A DNA stretch of 64,000 bases from Oryza sativa Japonica Group (taxonomy: Eukaryota > Streptophyta > Magnoliopsida > Poales > Poaceae), in the NCBI RefSeq assembly GCF_034140825.1, contig NC_089036.1, positions 887,001 to 951,000 on the forward strand, given 5' to 3'. Within the stretch, counting starts at the first letter, position 1; the number at the start of each line of letters is the position of its first letter. Made by a program: the position numbers and the translations under genes. Under the pieces are notes generated by a model that was not told the origin of the DNA, did no database searches, and saw only the letters and a list, made by a program, of their open reading frames with translations. This document shows positions 1 to 13,100 of this stretch, in pieces.

Positions 1-3000
1 TAGTCACTTATTGGGGGTAAAATGATGATTCTTGGAAGGTGATTAATTGACATTTGTGCGAACTAGCTAGCTGTCATGTCTGTCAATGGATTTTATGCAT
101 CCTATCTTTTCTGAAAATAAGAGACTGTCAACTTCAAGGCTAACAAAGTGGCATGTTTGCTCATCTAGTAGATTAACAAACTGGATATTGCTGAAGACAT
201 AATTCGCATTATCTTTCTTGTGATAGGCAGAGAATTCGTTGGTCCTCAAGTTTTTGTATTATTACATACTAGTTACATGCCCGTACTTTGCAACGGGATT
301 GGGTGATAGAAATATGATTAAATTTCCTTCTATGCCGGGTTTTCACGATGCATTATGTTTTGAGGTCTTTTTGGAGTGTTTTTTTAAGGGAAAGGAATGG
401 TTTTTTAGAGGAAGGAAGTTTTTTTTTTGGAGGGGAGGAAGGAGGACGACGAAGTAGTTAAGAGATATGGGTATACATTATATGTGTAAAATCCTAGAGT
501 TACATTTGTGTACAAATGTAAGTTCTTTTTTTTCGCCGGGAATAAGTTCTTTTTTTTTGTAAAATGTATCAACTAGAAGTAAAAAATATATATAGGTGTG
601 GAAAGGAGACTATATATGAAGTGGCAAAGAAGATTTCCAACACCCTTTGATATCTCTGCCTCTCAACATGTGGATTCCACCATCCTCCACACCAACATAT
701 TTTATACCTGAACAAAATAGTTGACATGCTGTGAGCCGTTCCTTCCGATCCAATGCTCATCATGAGATTAAAGAAAGTTAATTCCAGATGCAAAGCAAAA
801 GGCAGCACCATAACATCTCCTAATATGCCCAAAAAGGAAGAATTAGAGATATATTAGCACACTAAAAAAACATCCATTTGATTTGCCTCAGCTCTACCCT
901 GGCAATAGTAGTGTTGTCTCTCTGACCATAAAAATCATGCTGTTAGTTTATCATATCCTCAAGGAACATCTTTCGGTGTCTTGCACTCTGGCATTTGTCA
1001 TTTGATGATGCTGACTTTGCAAATGCACATCTATTACTAGAATACTAGAAAGGTGAGTGGAAAAATTGTGTTAGTGGAAAAGAAAGCTGGTGTTGATGTG
1101 TGTAATTGAAAATACAGTGCTTAATTAAAGATTGCAACTATATGCAACCATCTTGTGACCAAATGGTAAGTAACAGGCCACTTTGCATCTGATCAGGTGG
1201 TCAGCTGCAAAGTATGCCTTTTCTTCAGAGTAGTCATGAAGCATGCCTTTTGGTCTTGTGATCCAAGAGAACACTGAAATCAGAGTTTTTCTTTAAATTG
1301 ACTTATACTAGCAGCTGGTAAAGAAAGCCATTGGAGTATACCCGAAGGCTGTTCATTTGATTTAGCATTTTTTGTTTTTATATAATTAGCAAAGTTGATC
1401 TTGAAATTTTACATTTTGGAACAATCCGTCGCAGATTCGTCGCAAAAAGGGGCCTGCCCAATGGTCACCAAGTATTGTATGAGCCTGAAAAACCTACATG
1501 AGTTAGTATGGTTTACATTGTAATGTTGCAATTTACTGTTGATCATGGATAAATAGCTCATTCAGGTAATCATATATCACAAGTAATGCGTGTCAATCCA
1601 GCCAAGTTAAGACGTTGAAATCCTTTTTTATTTTAATGTTGGAATGATTGCAGTAATCCAACAACTGTTCTTTTTGTTATCAACAACCTTATTTTTTTAT
1701 CATGAATGCACTCGGTTGCTTCCTCCTGAAATTCTCTTTAAGCAGAGTCAGAAGCATTACGTAATCTGTGACTGATTATATTTTAATCAAGTAAATGATA
1801 GTAATAATAATTATTTTCATGGGTGAAGGTACTTGTGGTGAAACTGTTCTAAGGGCTCAATCACTATGTGAACATTACATCATTTATTCTTTCATATAGG
1901 GACATGATTAACCAATAATCCAGGATATATAGTCCACAGCAAAATGCAACAAATAAATTACCCCCATTAGTTTGCTAATTTTTTTAAGCAGACAAGATAA
2001 CTACCTAGTATATTAATTAACAAACAAGGGGATTTATTTATAGTACATAAACTGAACCCCATTAAATTCATTGTAGTACATTTGTACCTATATATATGTT
2101 TCCTTGCTGTTCAGAGGTCAACCATATCCTAAACTAATCTCGGGTTGTTACCTGAACCAGAAGTGCTTGGCTTAAATCTCACATAAGTACTCGTAGGTTT
2201 GGATGACAAATCAAGGTACTAGTAGACCAAAGAGACTTCTGACTTTGCAGATAGATGCGTGTATGAACAGACAAAGGAAGCTGATAATCCTATGTAGGAG
2301 TAATCTTTAAGCCATCAGTGTCGGCTGTTTTCTGCAAAAGACAGAGAAAACTGATTTCTTAGGAATGCACAGGACGTAGACTTGAATTATTTGCCAGTAG
2401 ATTTTTGCTGTTTTTTATGCTACTTGTCTTTTCTTTTTTCCTTCACTTGAACAGAGTGTTATGACAGGGAGAGCACTGTTATAATGCTCTGTTTACTTTT
2501 GACAGTGAAAGAGTTTGATAACTCCGAGCTAGGTTCGATCACTGATCAATATGTGTTAACTTCTTTATTTTGTTGAAAAATAGAGTTTGTCACCGGTTAC
2601 CCTTACCCATGGCATGATCCACTCCCATTCCTTCGACCATTATTAAGACAAATTTTACAGTAGTGCCTACTAGTATTAGAATTAATCGCTGTGTATCTGC
2701 CTGTCTAGAAGTTAGTAATGAATTGAAATCCAACCTCATCTGTTGTATCTGCACTTCTCAGTTATTACTTATTACGTATTACCGTCTCTGAAATGTGTAA
2801 CTCTCGTCTCTGTTTAAATCAAGCAGAGACAAATATTCCTTTTTAGCAAGGCGAACTGATTTTTTTTTGTTATTTCACTTAATCTGTTGCAACACACTGT
2901 ATTTTGCTAGCACTAAGAAATGTACAGAGTAACTCCACTGACGGATTAAGCGATAAAAAATTCAGTAATTCTACATGTATTCCTGTTTTATCTAGAACAT

Positions 3001-4196
3001 TTGACTAGACTGATTCTAAAACAGCTGAATAAAGGAAGAAATTGCCACGAAGAACAAGTTACAAACAACTTGCCACTAGTATGTTTTGCTACTAATTAAC
3101 AACTTTATTGATTTCTTCTTGACACCGGAACGTACGGGAGATTGGGCGACTTACTACCATCTGATCATCTTATGTTGACCTGTGCTAATCCCTCCAGTGC
3201 AATCGCCAAATGGAGGCCATCCATTTCACAGATTAATTATAGCTGTTAATTAATCTCTGCTACTGACACTAGTGTCATCCACTCACATCCGCTGACTTAT
3301 TCCCTAAATCACCGCCTGCTAAAAGGTCTCCTCTCCTCCATCTCTATTGCCCACTAAACTAAGCTCCATCATGATGTACTATAACATTAGCAGGAAAATG
3401 ACATGAAACAAAATGTATATCCTTGTTGTGCTTCCTAATGGATCCAAGAAAATAAGCCAAACTTACTAACAAAATAACTTAATCCCTGGTTTCATAATTC
3501 TTGATATTTTGAATAAGATTAAGATCAAGACAATAAGAACTTTGACTATCAACAAATTTTAAATTATTTAATTTAAAAACACTAAAACACGATGTATAGA
3601 TTATTCTCGAAAAGAAATTTAACAAAATCAAACATTTTTACTTATTTTTTATGTGTTATAATAGAAAATCATAGTTAAAGATATATTTTAGAAACCATGT
3701 AGATATCCAAAACCTGAAGAACTATGGAAATGGAGAGAGTACTCTGATACAGAGACTACGTCTGAACGCAACAATTTCACATGAAACAAAGAGTTAGATT
3801 TACTCCATCATCTTAAAATATAAAAAGAAATAGTTTGGTCCCTCTTCCTAGTTCATTTGGTCTATAGAGTTACATGACCTAGAAAATGAAAAGACACGTC
3901 AGTAAGCAAACAGGCTTTGAAAACAATTAACCTGGAGAAATAGGAGTTTAGGACAGCTCATGAAGCTAGTATCAAACTTAACCAAAGAGTCAAACCCCAG
4001 ACATGCTAGTAGTCAGTTAGTTAACCAACCTTCTCCCTCCTCTCTTCCACTTCGTGCAAGCATGAAGCTTAGCAAGCTCAAGCTGGATCGGATCATCTGA
4101 TGTGAATTCTCTCTCACACCAATTCACCATGGATGGATGCCCATGACCATCCTTAGCTCCAGGAAGAAGAAGAAGAAGTGAACAGTAGCTATAGCC
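1..4196. other. Intergenic region upstream of the receptor kinase gene
   Basis: AT-rich DNA with no supportable coding region; open frames here are short and lack plant codon bias. Near 283-300 it carries a sequence of the form atgcccgtactttgcaacgg, which I recall as the end of a widespread grass repeat. The rest of 1-600 has pyrimidine- and purine-rich tracts. A possible MITE lies at about 3481-3746. The last 150 bases before the receptor kinase are CT-rich and probably contain its 5' UTR. Confidence 0.6.
3481..3746. mobile_element. Possible Stowaway-like MITE (degenerate)
   Basis: The left end (ccctggtttcataattcttg) and the reverse complement of the right end (ctctccatttccatagttct) are loosely similar, and the interior is AT-rich. 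The ends are diverged, so boundaries are approximate. Confidence 0.35.
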
Positions 4197-7100
4197 ATGG
4201 GAAGCAGAGGAGGAGCTTTACCTGTTGCTGTACTGGTGCTGTTGCTACTGCTGGTGCTCAAGAACGGCGCCGCCCAGTCGCGGTGCAGCTCCGGCGACCT
4301 CGCCGCGCTGCGTGGCTTCTCGGCCGGTCTCGACGGCGGCGTCGACGGGTGGCCGGCGGGGGTCGGCAACGCGTCGTCGTCGTCGACATCGGACGGTGGC
4401 GACTGCTGCGCGTGGCGCGGCGTGGCGTGCGACGAGGCGGGGGAGGTCGTCGGCGTGGTCCTGCCCAACGCGACGCTCCGGGGAGTGGTGGCCGAGTCGC
4501 TCGCCGGCCTCGCCGCGCTCCGGGTGTTGAACCTGTCGAGTAACGCGCTCCGTGGCGCGCTCCCGGCGGGGCTCCTCCGGCTGCGGGCGCTCCAGGTGCT
4601 CGACGTCAGCGTCAACGCGCTGGAGGGGGCGGTGGCGGCGGCGGCCGTCGTCGACCTCCCGGCGATGCGCGAGTTCAATGTCTCGTACAACGCGTTCAAC
4701 GGCAGCCACCCCGTGCTCGCCGGCGCCGGCAGGCTCACGTCGTACGACGTCTCCGGGAACAGCTTCGCCGGCCACGTCGACGCCGCCGCCCTGTGCGGCG
4801 CGTCGCCGGGGTTGCGGACACTACGGCTCTCGATGAACGGCTTCTCCGGCGATTTCCCCGTGGGGTTCGGGCAATGCCGGTCGCTCGTGGAGCTCTCGCT
4901 CGACGGCAACGCCATCGCCGGGGCTCTCCCCGACGACGTGTTCGGCCTGACGTCGCTGCAGGTCCTCAGCCTCCACACCAACTCGCTCTCCGGCCACCTG
5001 CCGCCCAGCCTGCGCAACCTCAGCAGCCTCGTCCGCCTCGACGTCTCCTTCAACAACTTCACCGGCGACCTCCCCGATGTGTTCGACGCGGTCCCCGGTC
5101 TCCAGGAGCTCTCGGCGCCGTCCAACCTGCTCACCGGCGTACTCCCCGCCACGCTGTCGCGATGCTCCCGCCTCCGCATCCTCAACCTGCGGAACAACTC
5201 GCTCGCCGGAGACATCGGCCTCGACTTCCGCGCCCTCCAGAGCCTCGTGTACCTCGACCTCGGCGTCAACCGCTTCACGGGGCCAATCCCGGCGAGCCTC
5301 CCGGAGTGCAGGGCCATGACGGCGCTAAACCTCGGCCGGAACAACCTCACCGGCGAGATACCGGCGACGTTCGCCGCGTTCACGTCGCTGTCCTTCCTCT
5401 CCCTCACCGGGAACAGCTTCTCCAACGTCTCGTCGGCGCTGCGGACTCTGCAGGGTTTACCCAACCTGACGAGCCTGGTGCTCACTAAGAACTTCCACGG
5501 CGGCGAGGCGATGCCGACCGACATCGCCGGGTTCGCCGGCATCGAGGTGCTCGTCATCGCCAACGGCGAGCTGCATGGCGCCATACCGGCGTGGCTCGCA
5601 GGCCTCAGCAAGCTCAAGGTGCTCGACCTGTCGTGGAACCACCTCGCCGGCCCGATCCCGCCATGGCTCGGCGAGCTCGACCGCCTCTTCTACCTCGACG
5701 TATCGAACAACTCCCTCCACGGCGAGATACCTCTCAAGCTGGCGTGGATGCCGGCGCTCATGGCCGGCGGCGATGGCAGCGACGAGGCGCACGTGCAGAA
5801 CTTCCCCTTCTTCATACGCCCCAACTCGTCGGCGAGGGGGAGGCAGTACAACCAGGTGAGCCGGTTCCCGCCGTCGCTGGTGCTGGCGCGGAACAACCTC
5901 ACCGGCGGCGTCCCGGCGGCGCTCGGGGCGTTGACCAGGGTGCACGTCGTTGACCTGAGCTGGAACGCGCTGTCGGGGCCGATCCCGCCGGAGCTGTCGG
6001 GCATGTCGAGCGTCGAGTCGCTCGACGTGTCGCACAACGCGCTCTCCGGCGCCATCCCGCCGTCGCTGGCGCGGCTCAGCTTCCTCTCCCACTTCGACGT
6101 CGCGTACAACAACCTCTCCGGCGAGGTCCCCGTCGGCGGGCAGTTCTCCACGTTCTCCCGCGCCGACTTCGACGGCAACCCCTTGCTCTGCGGCATCCAC
6201 GCGGCGCGGTGCGCGCCGCAGGCCGTGGACGGCGGCGGCGGCGGCGGGCGCAAGGACCGGAGCGCCAATGCCGGCGTCGTGGCGGCGATAATCGTCGGCA
6301 CGGTGCTGCTGCTCGCGGTGGCCGCGGTCGCGACGTGGCGGGCGTGGTCGAGGTGGCAGGAGGACAACGCCAGGGTGGCGGCCGACGACGAGAGCGGCAG
6401 CCTCGAGTCGGCGGCGAGGTCAACGCTGGTGCTCCTCTTCGCCAACGACGACGACAATGGCAATGGCGACGACGGCGAGAGGACGATGACGCTGGACGAC
6501 GTGCTGAAGGCGACGGGCAACTTCGACGAGACCCGCATCGTGGGGTGCGGCGGGTTCGGGATGGTGTACCGCGCGACTCTCGCCGACGGGCGGGAGGTGG
6601 CGGTGAAGCGGCTCTCCGGCGACTTCTGGCAGATGGAGCGCGAGTTCCGCGCCGAGGTGGAGACCCTCTCCCGCGTCCGCCACCGCAACCTCGTCACGCT
6701 GCAGGGCTACTGCCGCGTCGGCAAGGACCGCCTCCTCATCTACCCCTACATGGAGAACGGCAGCCTCGACCACTGGCTGCACGAGCGCGCCGATGTCGAG
6801 GGCGGCGGCGCGCTGCCATGGCCGGCGCGGCTGAGCATCGCGCGCGGCGCGGCGCGCGGGCTGGCGCACCTGCACGCGACGTCGGAGCCGCGCGTCCTCC
6901 ACCGCGACATCAAGTCGAGCAACATCCTCCTCGACGCCCGCCTGGAGCCGCGCCTCGCCGACTTCGGCCTCGCGCGGCTGGTGCGCGCGCACGACGACAC
7001 GCACGTCACCACCGACCTCGTCGGCACGCTGGGCTACATCCCGCCGGAGTACGGCCACTCGTCGGTGGCCACCTACCGCGGCGACGTCTACAGCCTCGGC

Positions 7101-7379
7101 GTCGTGCTGCTCGAGCTGGTGACCGGGCGGCGGCCCGTCGACATGGCGAGGCCCGCCGGCGGCGGCCGCGACGTGACGTCGTGGGCGCTCCGCATGCGGC
7201 GGGAGGCGCGGGGCGACGAGGTGGTCGACGCCAGCGTCGGCGAGAGGCGGCACCGCGACGAGGCCTGCAGGGTGCTCGACGTCGCGTGCGCCTGCGTCAG
7301 CGACAACCCCAAGTCACGGCCGACGGCGCAGCAGCTGGTGGAGTGGCTGGACGCCATCGCCGCCGCCGCCGCCGACTGA
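4197..7379 (+). CDS. Phytosulfokine-receptor-like LRR receptor kinase, intronless
   Basis: A single-exon 1060-residue receptor kinase. Residues 1 to about 27 are a signal peptide. An LRR N-terminal cap with a CC-x-W-x-GV-x-C pattern follows, then about 20 leucine-rich repeats. These are interrupted near residues 535-555 by a short island (key residues FIRPNSSARGRQYNQ) typical of the PSKR/PSYR group of LRR-X kinases. A hydrophobic segment at about 691-715 spans the plasma membrane. The cytoplasmic kinase has the glycine loop (GCGGFGMVY), the lysine in VAVKRL, HRDIKSSN near 902 and DFGLARL near 922, so it is an RD-type active kinase. Family members bind sulfated peptides in the apoplast and signal in growth and immunity. 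Codon use is extremely GC-rich, which creates long antisense frames. The ATG at 4197 is chosen because it starts the signal peptide. Which peptide it binds cannot be read from the sequence. Confidence 0.93.
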   Translation: MGSRGGALPVAVLVLLLLLVLKNGAAQSRCSSGDLAALRGFSAGLDGGVDGWPAGVGNASSSSTSDGGDCCAWRGVACDEAGEVVGVVLPNATLRGVVAESLAGLAALRVLNLSSNALRGALPAGLLRLRALQVLDVSVNALEGAVAAAAVVDLPAMREFNVSYNAFNGSHPVLAGAGRLTSYDVSGNSFAGHVDAAALCGASPGLRTLRLSMNGFSGDFPVGFGQCRSLVELSLDGNAIAGALPDDVFGLTSLQVLSLHTNSLSGHLPPSLRNLSSLVRLDVSFNNFTGDLPDVFDAVPGLQELSAPSNLLTGVLPATLSRCSRLRILNLRNNSLAGDIGLDFRALQSLVYLDLGVNRFTGPIPASLPECRAMTALNLGRNNLTGEIPATFAAFTSLSFLSLTGNSFSNVSSALRTLQGLPNLTSLVLTKNFHGGEAMPTDIAGFAGIEVLVIANGELHGAIPAWLAGLSKLKVLDLSWNHLAGPIPPWLGELDRLFYLDVSNNSLHGEIPLKLAWMPALMAGGDGSDEAHVQNFPFFIRPNSSARGRQYNQVSRFPPSLVLARNNLTGGVPAALGALTRVHVVDLSWNALSGPIPPELSGMSSVESLDVSHNALSGAIPPSLARLSFLSHFDVAYNNLSGEVPVGGQFSTFSRADFDGNPLLCGIHAARCAPQAVDGGGGGGRKDRSANAGVVAAIIVGTVLLLAVAAVATWRAWSRWQEDNARVAADDESGSLESAARSTLVLLFANDDDNGNGDDGERTMTLDDVLKATGNFDETRIVGCGGFGMVYRATLADGREVAVKRLSGDFWQMEREFRAEVETLSRVRHRNLVTLQGYCRVGKDRLLIYPYMENGSLDHWLHERADVEGGGALPWPARLSIARGAARGLAHLHATSEPRVLHRDIKSSNILLDARLEPRLADFGLARLVRAHDDTHVTTDLVGTLGYIPPEYGHSSVATYRGDVYSLGVVLLELVTGRRPVDMARPAGGGRDVTSWALRMRREARGDEVVDASVGERRHRDEACRVLDVACACVSDNPKSRPTAQQLVEWLDAIAAAAAD

Positions 7380-8715
7380 CACGAAGCAGCACGGCGTTAG
7401 TATATGAACAAAAAAAAAAGAAAAAAAAAAGACGAGCTGATGATTCCAGTGTTCTGCATTGCTGAAAGTTTTGCAGTAAACAGAGTAGATTATTGTGCAG
7501 TCGCAAAGGCACGGTACAGTAAACACATGGTAATTACTACTAGTAATTGACAGTGTAACAGTATACATGTATAGTGAGTGGTGTGTTGTTAGTTTACACT
7601 TGTGACTTGTGTGTGTGTGTGAATAATAGCATCTGCAGTTCTGCACTGCAAGCTCAAAGTTGGGCTGTGCAGCGTTCGAGTGAATCAGAACTGCTAATTT
7701 TTAACCATGTACTTCTTCTTCATTTCGAGGATCTGATCTGGGATTACTGCTGATTTGGCAGTAACAACATGAAACAAGAATGCACGTATCATGTCACCAT
7801 CTGTTGCTGACTAGGAGTAATTTTCTCTGTTTTGTTTCGGGTTGGTGATATGGTCAGTTAGCTACCTTGTCTGTACTGAATTTGCAAGTAGATATACCGT
7901 GCTGATGTTCTATCTAGAGCACTATTGGTTGGCCCAATAAGCCAAAGTAAAAAAAAATCAATATTTGAATTTTGGAGTTGATCTTAATATATTTTCAATG
8001 TAATTCTTTTTAGCATTAGTTTTTAAGTTGATATGAACAAATATATAAAAGTTTTACGTATAAAATATTTTTTATTCTCCAATAAACTGTTTTGACTTAT
8101 TAGAAAATATGGACATGACGAATGAGATTCTCAGTTTTTAGTGAACTTTGACTGGCTTGTTTGGGAAAGAGGGACTTATTCCAAATCCCTGTCACATCGA
8201 ATGTTTGGACACTAATTTAGAGTATTAAACATACACAAATTACAAAATCCATTTCATAACCTTAGACTAATTCGCAAGACAAAACTTTTGAGTCTAATTA
8301 CGCCATGATTTGACAATGTGATGCTACAATAAACTTTTCATAATTATAAATTAATTAGGCTTAAAAAATTCGTCTAGCAGATTAGCTCTCATTTATAAAA
8401 TTAGTTTTTTTATTAGTCTATATTTAATACTTTAAATTAGCTTACATCCATTGGATGTGTACTAAAAAGATTCTCGACGGCACATTGGCATGGCGCTGAA
8501 TCTTCATGGCAGTGGATGCCATGCAGCTGAATCCATGTTATTACTGCGGTTAAGTTTCTGTCCTGGATGGCTGCATTGCAGATATGGATTAACACGTGCG
8601 AGATTAGCAGTAAACTAACATCGGAATCGACAGGAGTATTCCTATTCCTATCTTGTTAATCTGCTAGATTTTAGTACTATACTCTGATGCTTTAATTTCA
8701 CTACGTAGTATAGTA

Positions 8716-9148
8716 CTCCCTTCATCCTTGAATGTTTGACACCATTAACTTTTTTAAATATATTTAATTATTCGTCTTGTTAAAAAAATATAAGTAATTA
8801 TTAATTCTTTTCCTATCATTTGATTCATTGTTAAATATACTTTTATGTATATATATATAGTTTTAGGGCCTGTTCACTATGATGCCAAAAAAAACCTTAG
8901 CAAATTTTGACATTGTTAAAATTTTGGCAACTTGCCAAAACTTTGGAAGGATTTCTTATATAGTTATCAAAATTTGGCATCAAACTAAACGTGGCTACTT
9001 TTTTAGCAACTTTACCAAAATTTGGTAAGGTTGAAAATGACATCAAAGTGAACAGGCCCTTACATATTTCATAAAATTTTTAGAATAAGTCAAACGGCCA
9101 AACATGTTTAGAAAAGTCAGGGTGTGAAACATTTAGAGAACTAGGGAG
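8716..9148. mobile_element. Stowaway-like MITE carrying a nested insertion
   Basis: The ends ctcccttcatccttgaatg and (reverse complement) ctccctagttctctaaatg are inverted and flanked by TA (8714-8715 and 9149-9150), as expected for Tc1/mariner-type Stowaway elements. The interior is split by a second MITE at 8866-9059, so the original element was only about 240 bp. Confidence 0.7.
8866..9059. mobile_element. Tourist/Harbinger-like MITE, nested
   Basis: A 194-bp element with terminal inverted repeats gggcctgttcac at both ends and a TTA target duplication (8863-8865 and 9060-9062). The 3-bp target fits PIF/Harbinger-type MITEs. It sits inside the Stowaway-like element at 8716-9148 and is therefore the younger insertion. 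Confidence 0.8.
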
Positions 9149-10120
9149 TAGTGCACTAGTACTCCACTATCAGGTTTTGTCTGAACATCATCAATTCCTC
9201 ATCCATTGCCATGGCGGCATGGCGCCGCTGCCGCTGCCCCCAGGCTTTGATGATCCATGGTCCACATGAGCAAGAACAAAACAACACTCATTCTGCTCTT
9301 AATTAATGTGCAAACAGTTTGCTCTGCTCTAATTAATCACAGAATCCCGAGCCGACGTGCACTCCCCAACAGTAATTACCATTTACCCATGCTCATGCCG
9401 GACCCGAGCACCGGGCCCACCTGTCATCGACGCCATGCCCTTTCTGAGCCCACCCCACTCACATGCTGGGGGGCTCGGGAGTCGGGAGGAGGAGGAAGAA
9501 GGACACGGCATGATTGGGACGTGGGCCCCACCTGCAGCGACTGTTAGTCCAACGTGGCACTATTCATACGCACCCCTCGGATCGCGGCAGGGGAGGTGGG
9601 ACCCACCGGTACAACCTGGCATGGAGGTCTACCCACACCCCACCGACATGTGGGCCCTGAGTGAGGGGGGCCGGGGTGTACAGTGGCGTGGGGTAGAACT
9701 GAGATGGGTGAGAATGTGATTTTTAACATACGTGACTCGGCGCAAGGACCAATGGGGTACTCGAGGGTGAGAAAAAAAAGAGAGAGAGAAAGTGCCGTTG
9801 CCGGTGAGGTAATCCCACATCATCCTCCCGCGGATTTACCATTTTGTCCAGTTTTCCGATGGGTGGACCTACATGTCGGTGACACAGATATCAGTGGCAT
9901 AGAACGTAATTGTTTGTAAATGGAGGGGGTAAAGGGGTAATTTGGTGTCCGTCAAAGTGCAGTCAAAGCGCACACACTCCCGAGCTTAGCTTAGCTTTTA
10001 ACTGCTCGTCTCATCACTCTCCACCTCTCTCCCTCTCTCTCTCTTCCTCGCGCTCCCACGCCACGCAGCAGCCGCAGATCTCCACCCGCCTCCGGCGAGC
10101 CCGCCGCCGCCGCCGCCGCC

Positions 10121-13100
10121 ATGGAGTACGAGCGCATCGAGAAGCCGTTCCCCACCCAGGTACGTGAGTGGCCACCCTCCGCCGGCGCCGCCGCTGCCCC
10201 CATTTTTGCCTCTCCGGGCGGGGCGTGTTGCCACTGCTCGGTACCTGTTTGGAGTAATGCGTGGTCGGCTGCTGTGCTGTTCTTTTGGATTTAGGGCGGT
10301 GGGTTCTCGCCGAAGCGGCTGCGCGCGATGTTGCTGGGGGTGGAGAAGCGGCGGAAGGGGCAGGAGGAGGAGGAGGAGGGGGACGCCGGGGAGGTGGACG
10401 ACGAGTACGGCGCGGTGCCCAAGTCCTCTGTCAGATCCGACGCCGACTCCGATGCGCGCAGTGAGTACTCTTGCCCCCCCGCTGCCCAACCATTCTGACT
10501 TTTGCATTTTGGGGTTCTGGTGGCTTCGTTGGTAATGCTTCAATCTTGGGAGGGTTTGGTCGCCTGCATTGCACGATTTGGACCAGCTGCTCTAATATGG
10601 AGATGACCAATCCTCTTCTGTTCAAGTGGGTTAATGACATGAGAAAAAGGGAGATATATCTGTATTTGGCTTGCTGGCAATGGTTGGTGAATTGTGGTTC
10701 TATAGACATTGAAATGTTTTCCTTTTTGTCTTTTGTCATCATGGGGGAATTTGAAGGGCACCGAAGTCCAACCTCCTTCTAAGTCTTGTACCTTCGCATT
10801 GAATAATTTCAGGTAGAAAGTGCGATGGTATTGTTTTTAGTGGGCAGCTGAACTGAAAGTGACAGACCATGATTGCTTTGAATCTTCAGATGATTTCAGT
10901 GTCCTCAAACTGTGACTGATTTATTTTCTTTGATGTAGGAGGAGGTAGCATGTGCGAAGAATACAAGGATGTAGATGTGGTGAGCACCATCTCAGAATCT
11001 TCATCCTCGTTGGAGACAGGGAGTGGGCACCGATCGCGTGACACCCACTCCATGGGTTCACGAGTAAGGGTGCCTGAGGAGGACTCCTGTGACTCTGAGA
11101 GTGTGGCTTCAAACTTTGAGTTCCATAAGGAGCGAGGGGCCTCTGCTCGGTCTGTGACGGCGGCAATCGTTCCTCCATTCTCAAAGCCTGCACCATCAAA
11201 GTGGGACGATGCCCAGAAATGGATCGCCAGCCCGACAACAAACCGTCCTGGTAGGGCTGGTGGAGTGCCACAGAGGAAGATGGAAAAAACTAGCTTTGGT
11301 GGCGGGAGGCTGCCGGCTACGAAGGTTGTGTTGGAGGCCACAGAGGAGATAGATACTAAGAGGGTTGATCCAAGCCAAGAGAAAAGGGAAATTGGGTGGC
11401 AAAAAGCGGTGAATTGGGCCCCACCTGATCCATATCCAGAAGTTGAGACTTGTGCAAAGTCTGCACTTGCTGAAGAAATTACAGTAGCTGATTCAGCTGG
11501 TAAGGAGTGCTGCAGTCTTTATGTCATCATGCCTCAGGTTCTTCGGTTTTTCTACTTTCCATAAAGTAGTTTGTGGTACAATATATAGTGTTATTAATCC
11601 TTCCACTAAGAGTCTGATTGATCTTCTGTTGCCATTAGTTGAGTGGAGCATTATGCCATGGAGGGCTCCGCACATTATGAATCACTAACTCACCATCACC
11701 GCTGTCTCATTCACAATGGCAATACTCTGCATTTGACAATGTGCAGAGCTTTATTTCCCTTTCAACAGTTTAGTTACAACAGTTGCATAGATGAATTTAT
11801 ACAGTTTGCATGTTTGTTCCTTTAGATAGCTGATAGTCAACAGGAGAACCACTAATGCAGGCAAGATTTCCTTTTCCAAAACTTTATGTAACACGGTTTC
11901 ATCAGTTTTCCATGATCCACTCTGTTAATACGTCCTGCGTGTAAAGTATTTATCCTTATTTTTAAAAGTGAACAGTAATATTTGCATCATTTTCTAATGT
12001 TCCTTCAAAGAAATGGCACAAATTTTGCCTTTTCTAATTAGAAAATGAACAAAATCATATATGGCTAAAATTTTGAATTTGTGGCTTTGGGCAGTTACTT
12101 TTAGTCGCCATGATTCATCTGCCACGCTTCAGAGCGCGACAACATGCATACCTCCCCCACCAACAGTCCGATCAGTGTCAATGAGAGACATGGGTACAGA
12201 AATGACCCCTATTGCGAGCCAGGAGCCATCCCGAACAGGAACACCGGTGAGAGCAACGAGTCCAGATTGTTCTCGCCCAACTACTCCACGAAAAACAATA
12301 GGCCCCAATGCAATCGGTGCTGTTATTGGCCATGGTGAATGTAGCAACGTGGAATTAAGTGAACAAGAATTGCAAATGAAGACTAGGAGGGAGATAATGC
12401 TCCTCGGCACTCAGCTTGGTAAAACCAACATTGCTGCATGGGCAAGCAACAAGGAAGAGGAAAAAGATGCATCACTTTCGCTTAAAGGAGTGCCCATGGA
12501 CCAATCTACACAGAAGGTAACAGAAATTCGTGCAGCAGCGTGGGAGGAGGCAGAGAAGGCTAAATATTTAGCAAGGTTCTTCACTAAACTCTATTTCTCT
12601 TGTTGCAAAAAAAAAGGATTGTCTTTGTATGTTTTTGCTAAATTGTCCCATTGATCGGTGAGTCACTCTATTGCATTCCAGATTTAAACGAGAAGAGATT
12701 AAGATCCAAGCATGGGAAGATCATCAGAGAGCAAAAATCGAAGCTGAAATGAGAAAAATTGAGGTAAGCTTTCTGTCATCCAATAGAAGCATTGTAATAA
12801 TGCATTGTAGTATCATCTTAACTGAGATGTTTTTGATTCTATTTTGACTTTATTTCCATGTTTACATGCACATTAAATAATATGGGATTTGTTCTTCTGA
12901 TTATGGGCTTATGGCTGTTGGCTGATGATCTTGTGGACTTTTGGTACTGTTAAGAATGCACATCATGCCATTGACATAGGAAGCTAAATATATTACTGCT
13001 GTTGGGAGTTTAGTAGCTGATCACCTTTTACAGTGTTATCTGAATTCACTGTCCTTCCCTCTTACAATTATGTTTCAATCTGCTTATCACAGATTTGTTC

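Larger units (their letters stand above)
7380..10120. other. Intergenic region between receptor kinase and remorin genes
   Basis: Contains the 3' UTR of the receptor kinase, a diverged AT-rich MITE-like stretch at about 8160-8460, a nested MITE pair at 8716-9148, and a GC-rich stretch at about 9360-9700. The GC-rich stretch has several GTGGGCCC/GTGGGACCC motifs common in rice promoters. A CT-rich microsatellite at about 10017-10048 probably lies in the remorin 5' UTR. No convincing gene. Confidence 0.6.

Noticed and set aside
4124-5617. 497-codon open frame antisense to the receptor kinase, plus several other long frames over 4.2-7.4 kb
   Set aside because: They mirror the GC-rich third-position bias of the sense gene and their translations are low-complexity Ser/Arg/Pro/Ala with no domains.
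9257-9719. Overlapping frames in the GC-rich stretch upstream of the remorin gene
   Set aside because: Promoter-like GTGGGCCC motifs explain the composition; translations show no domain.
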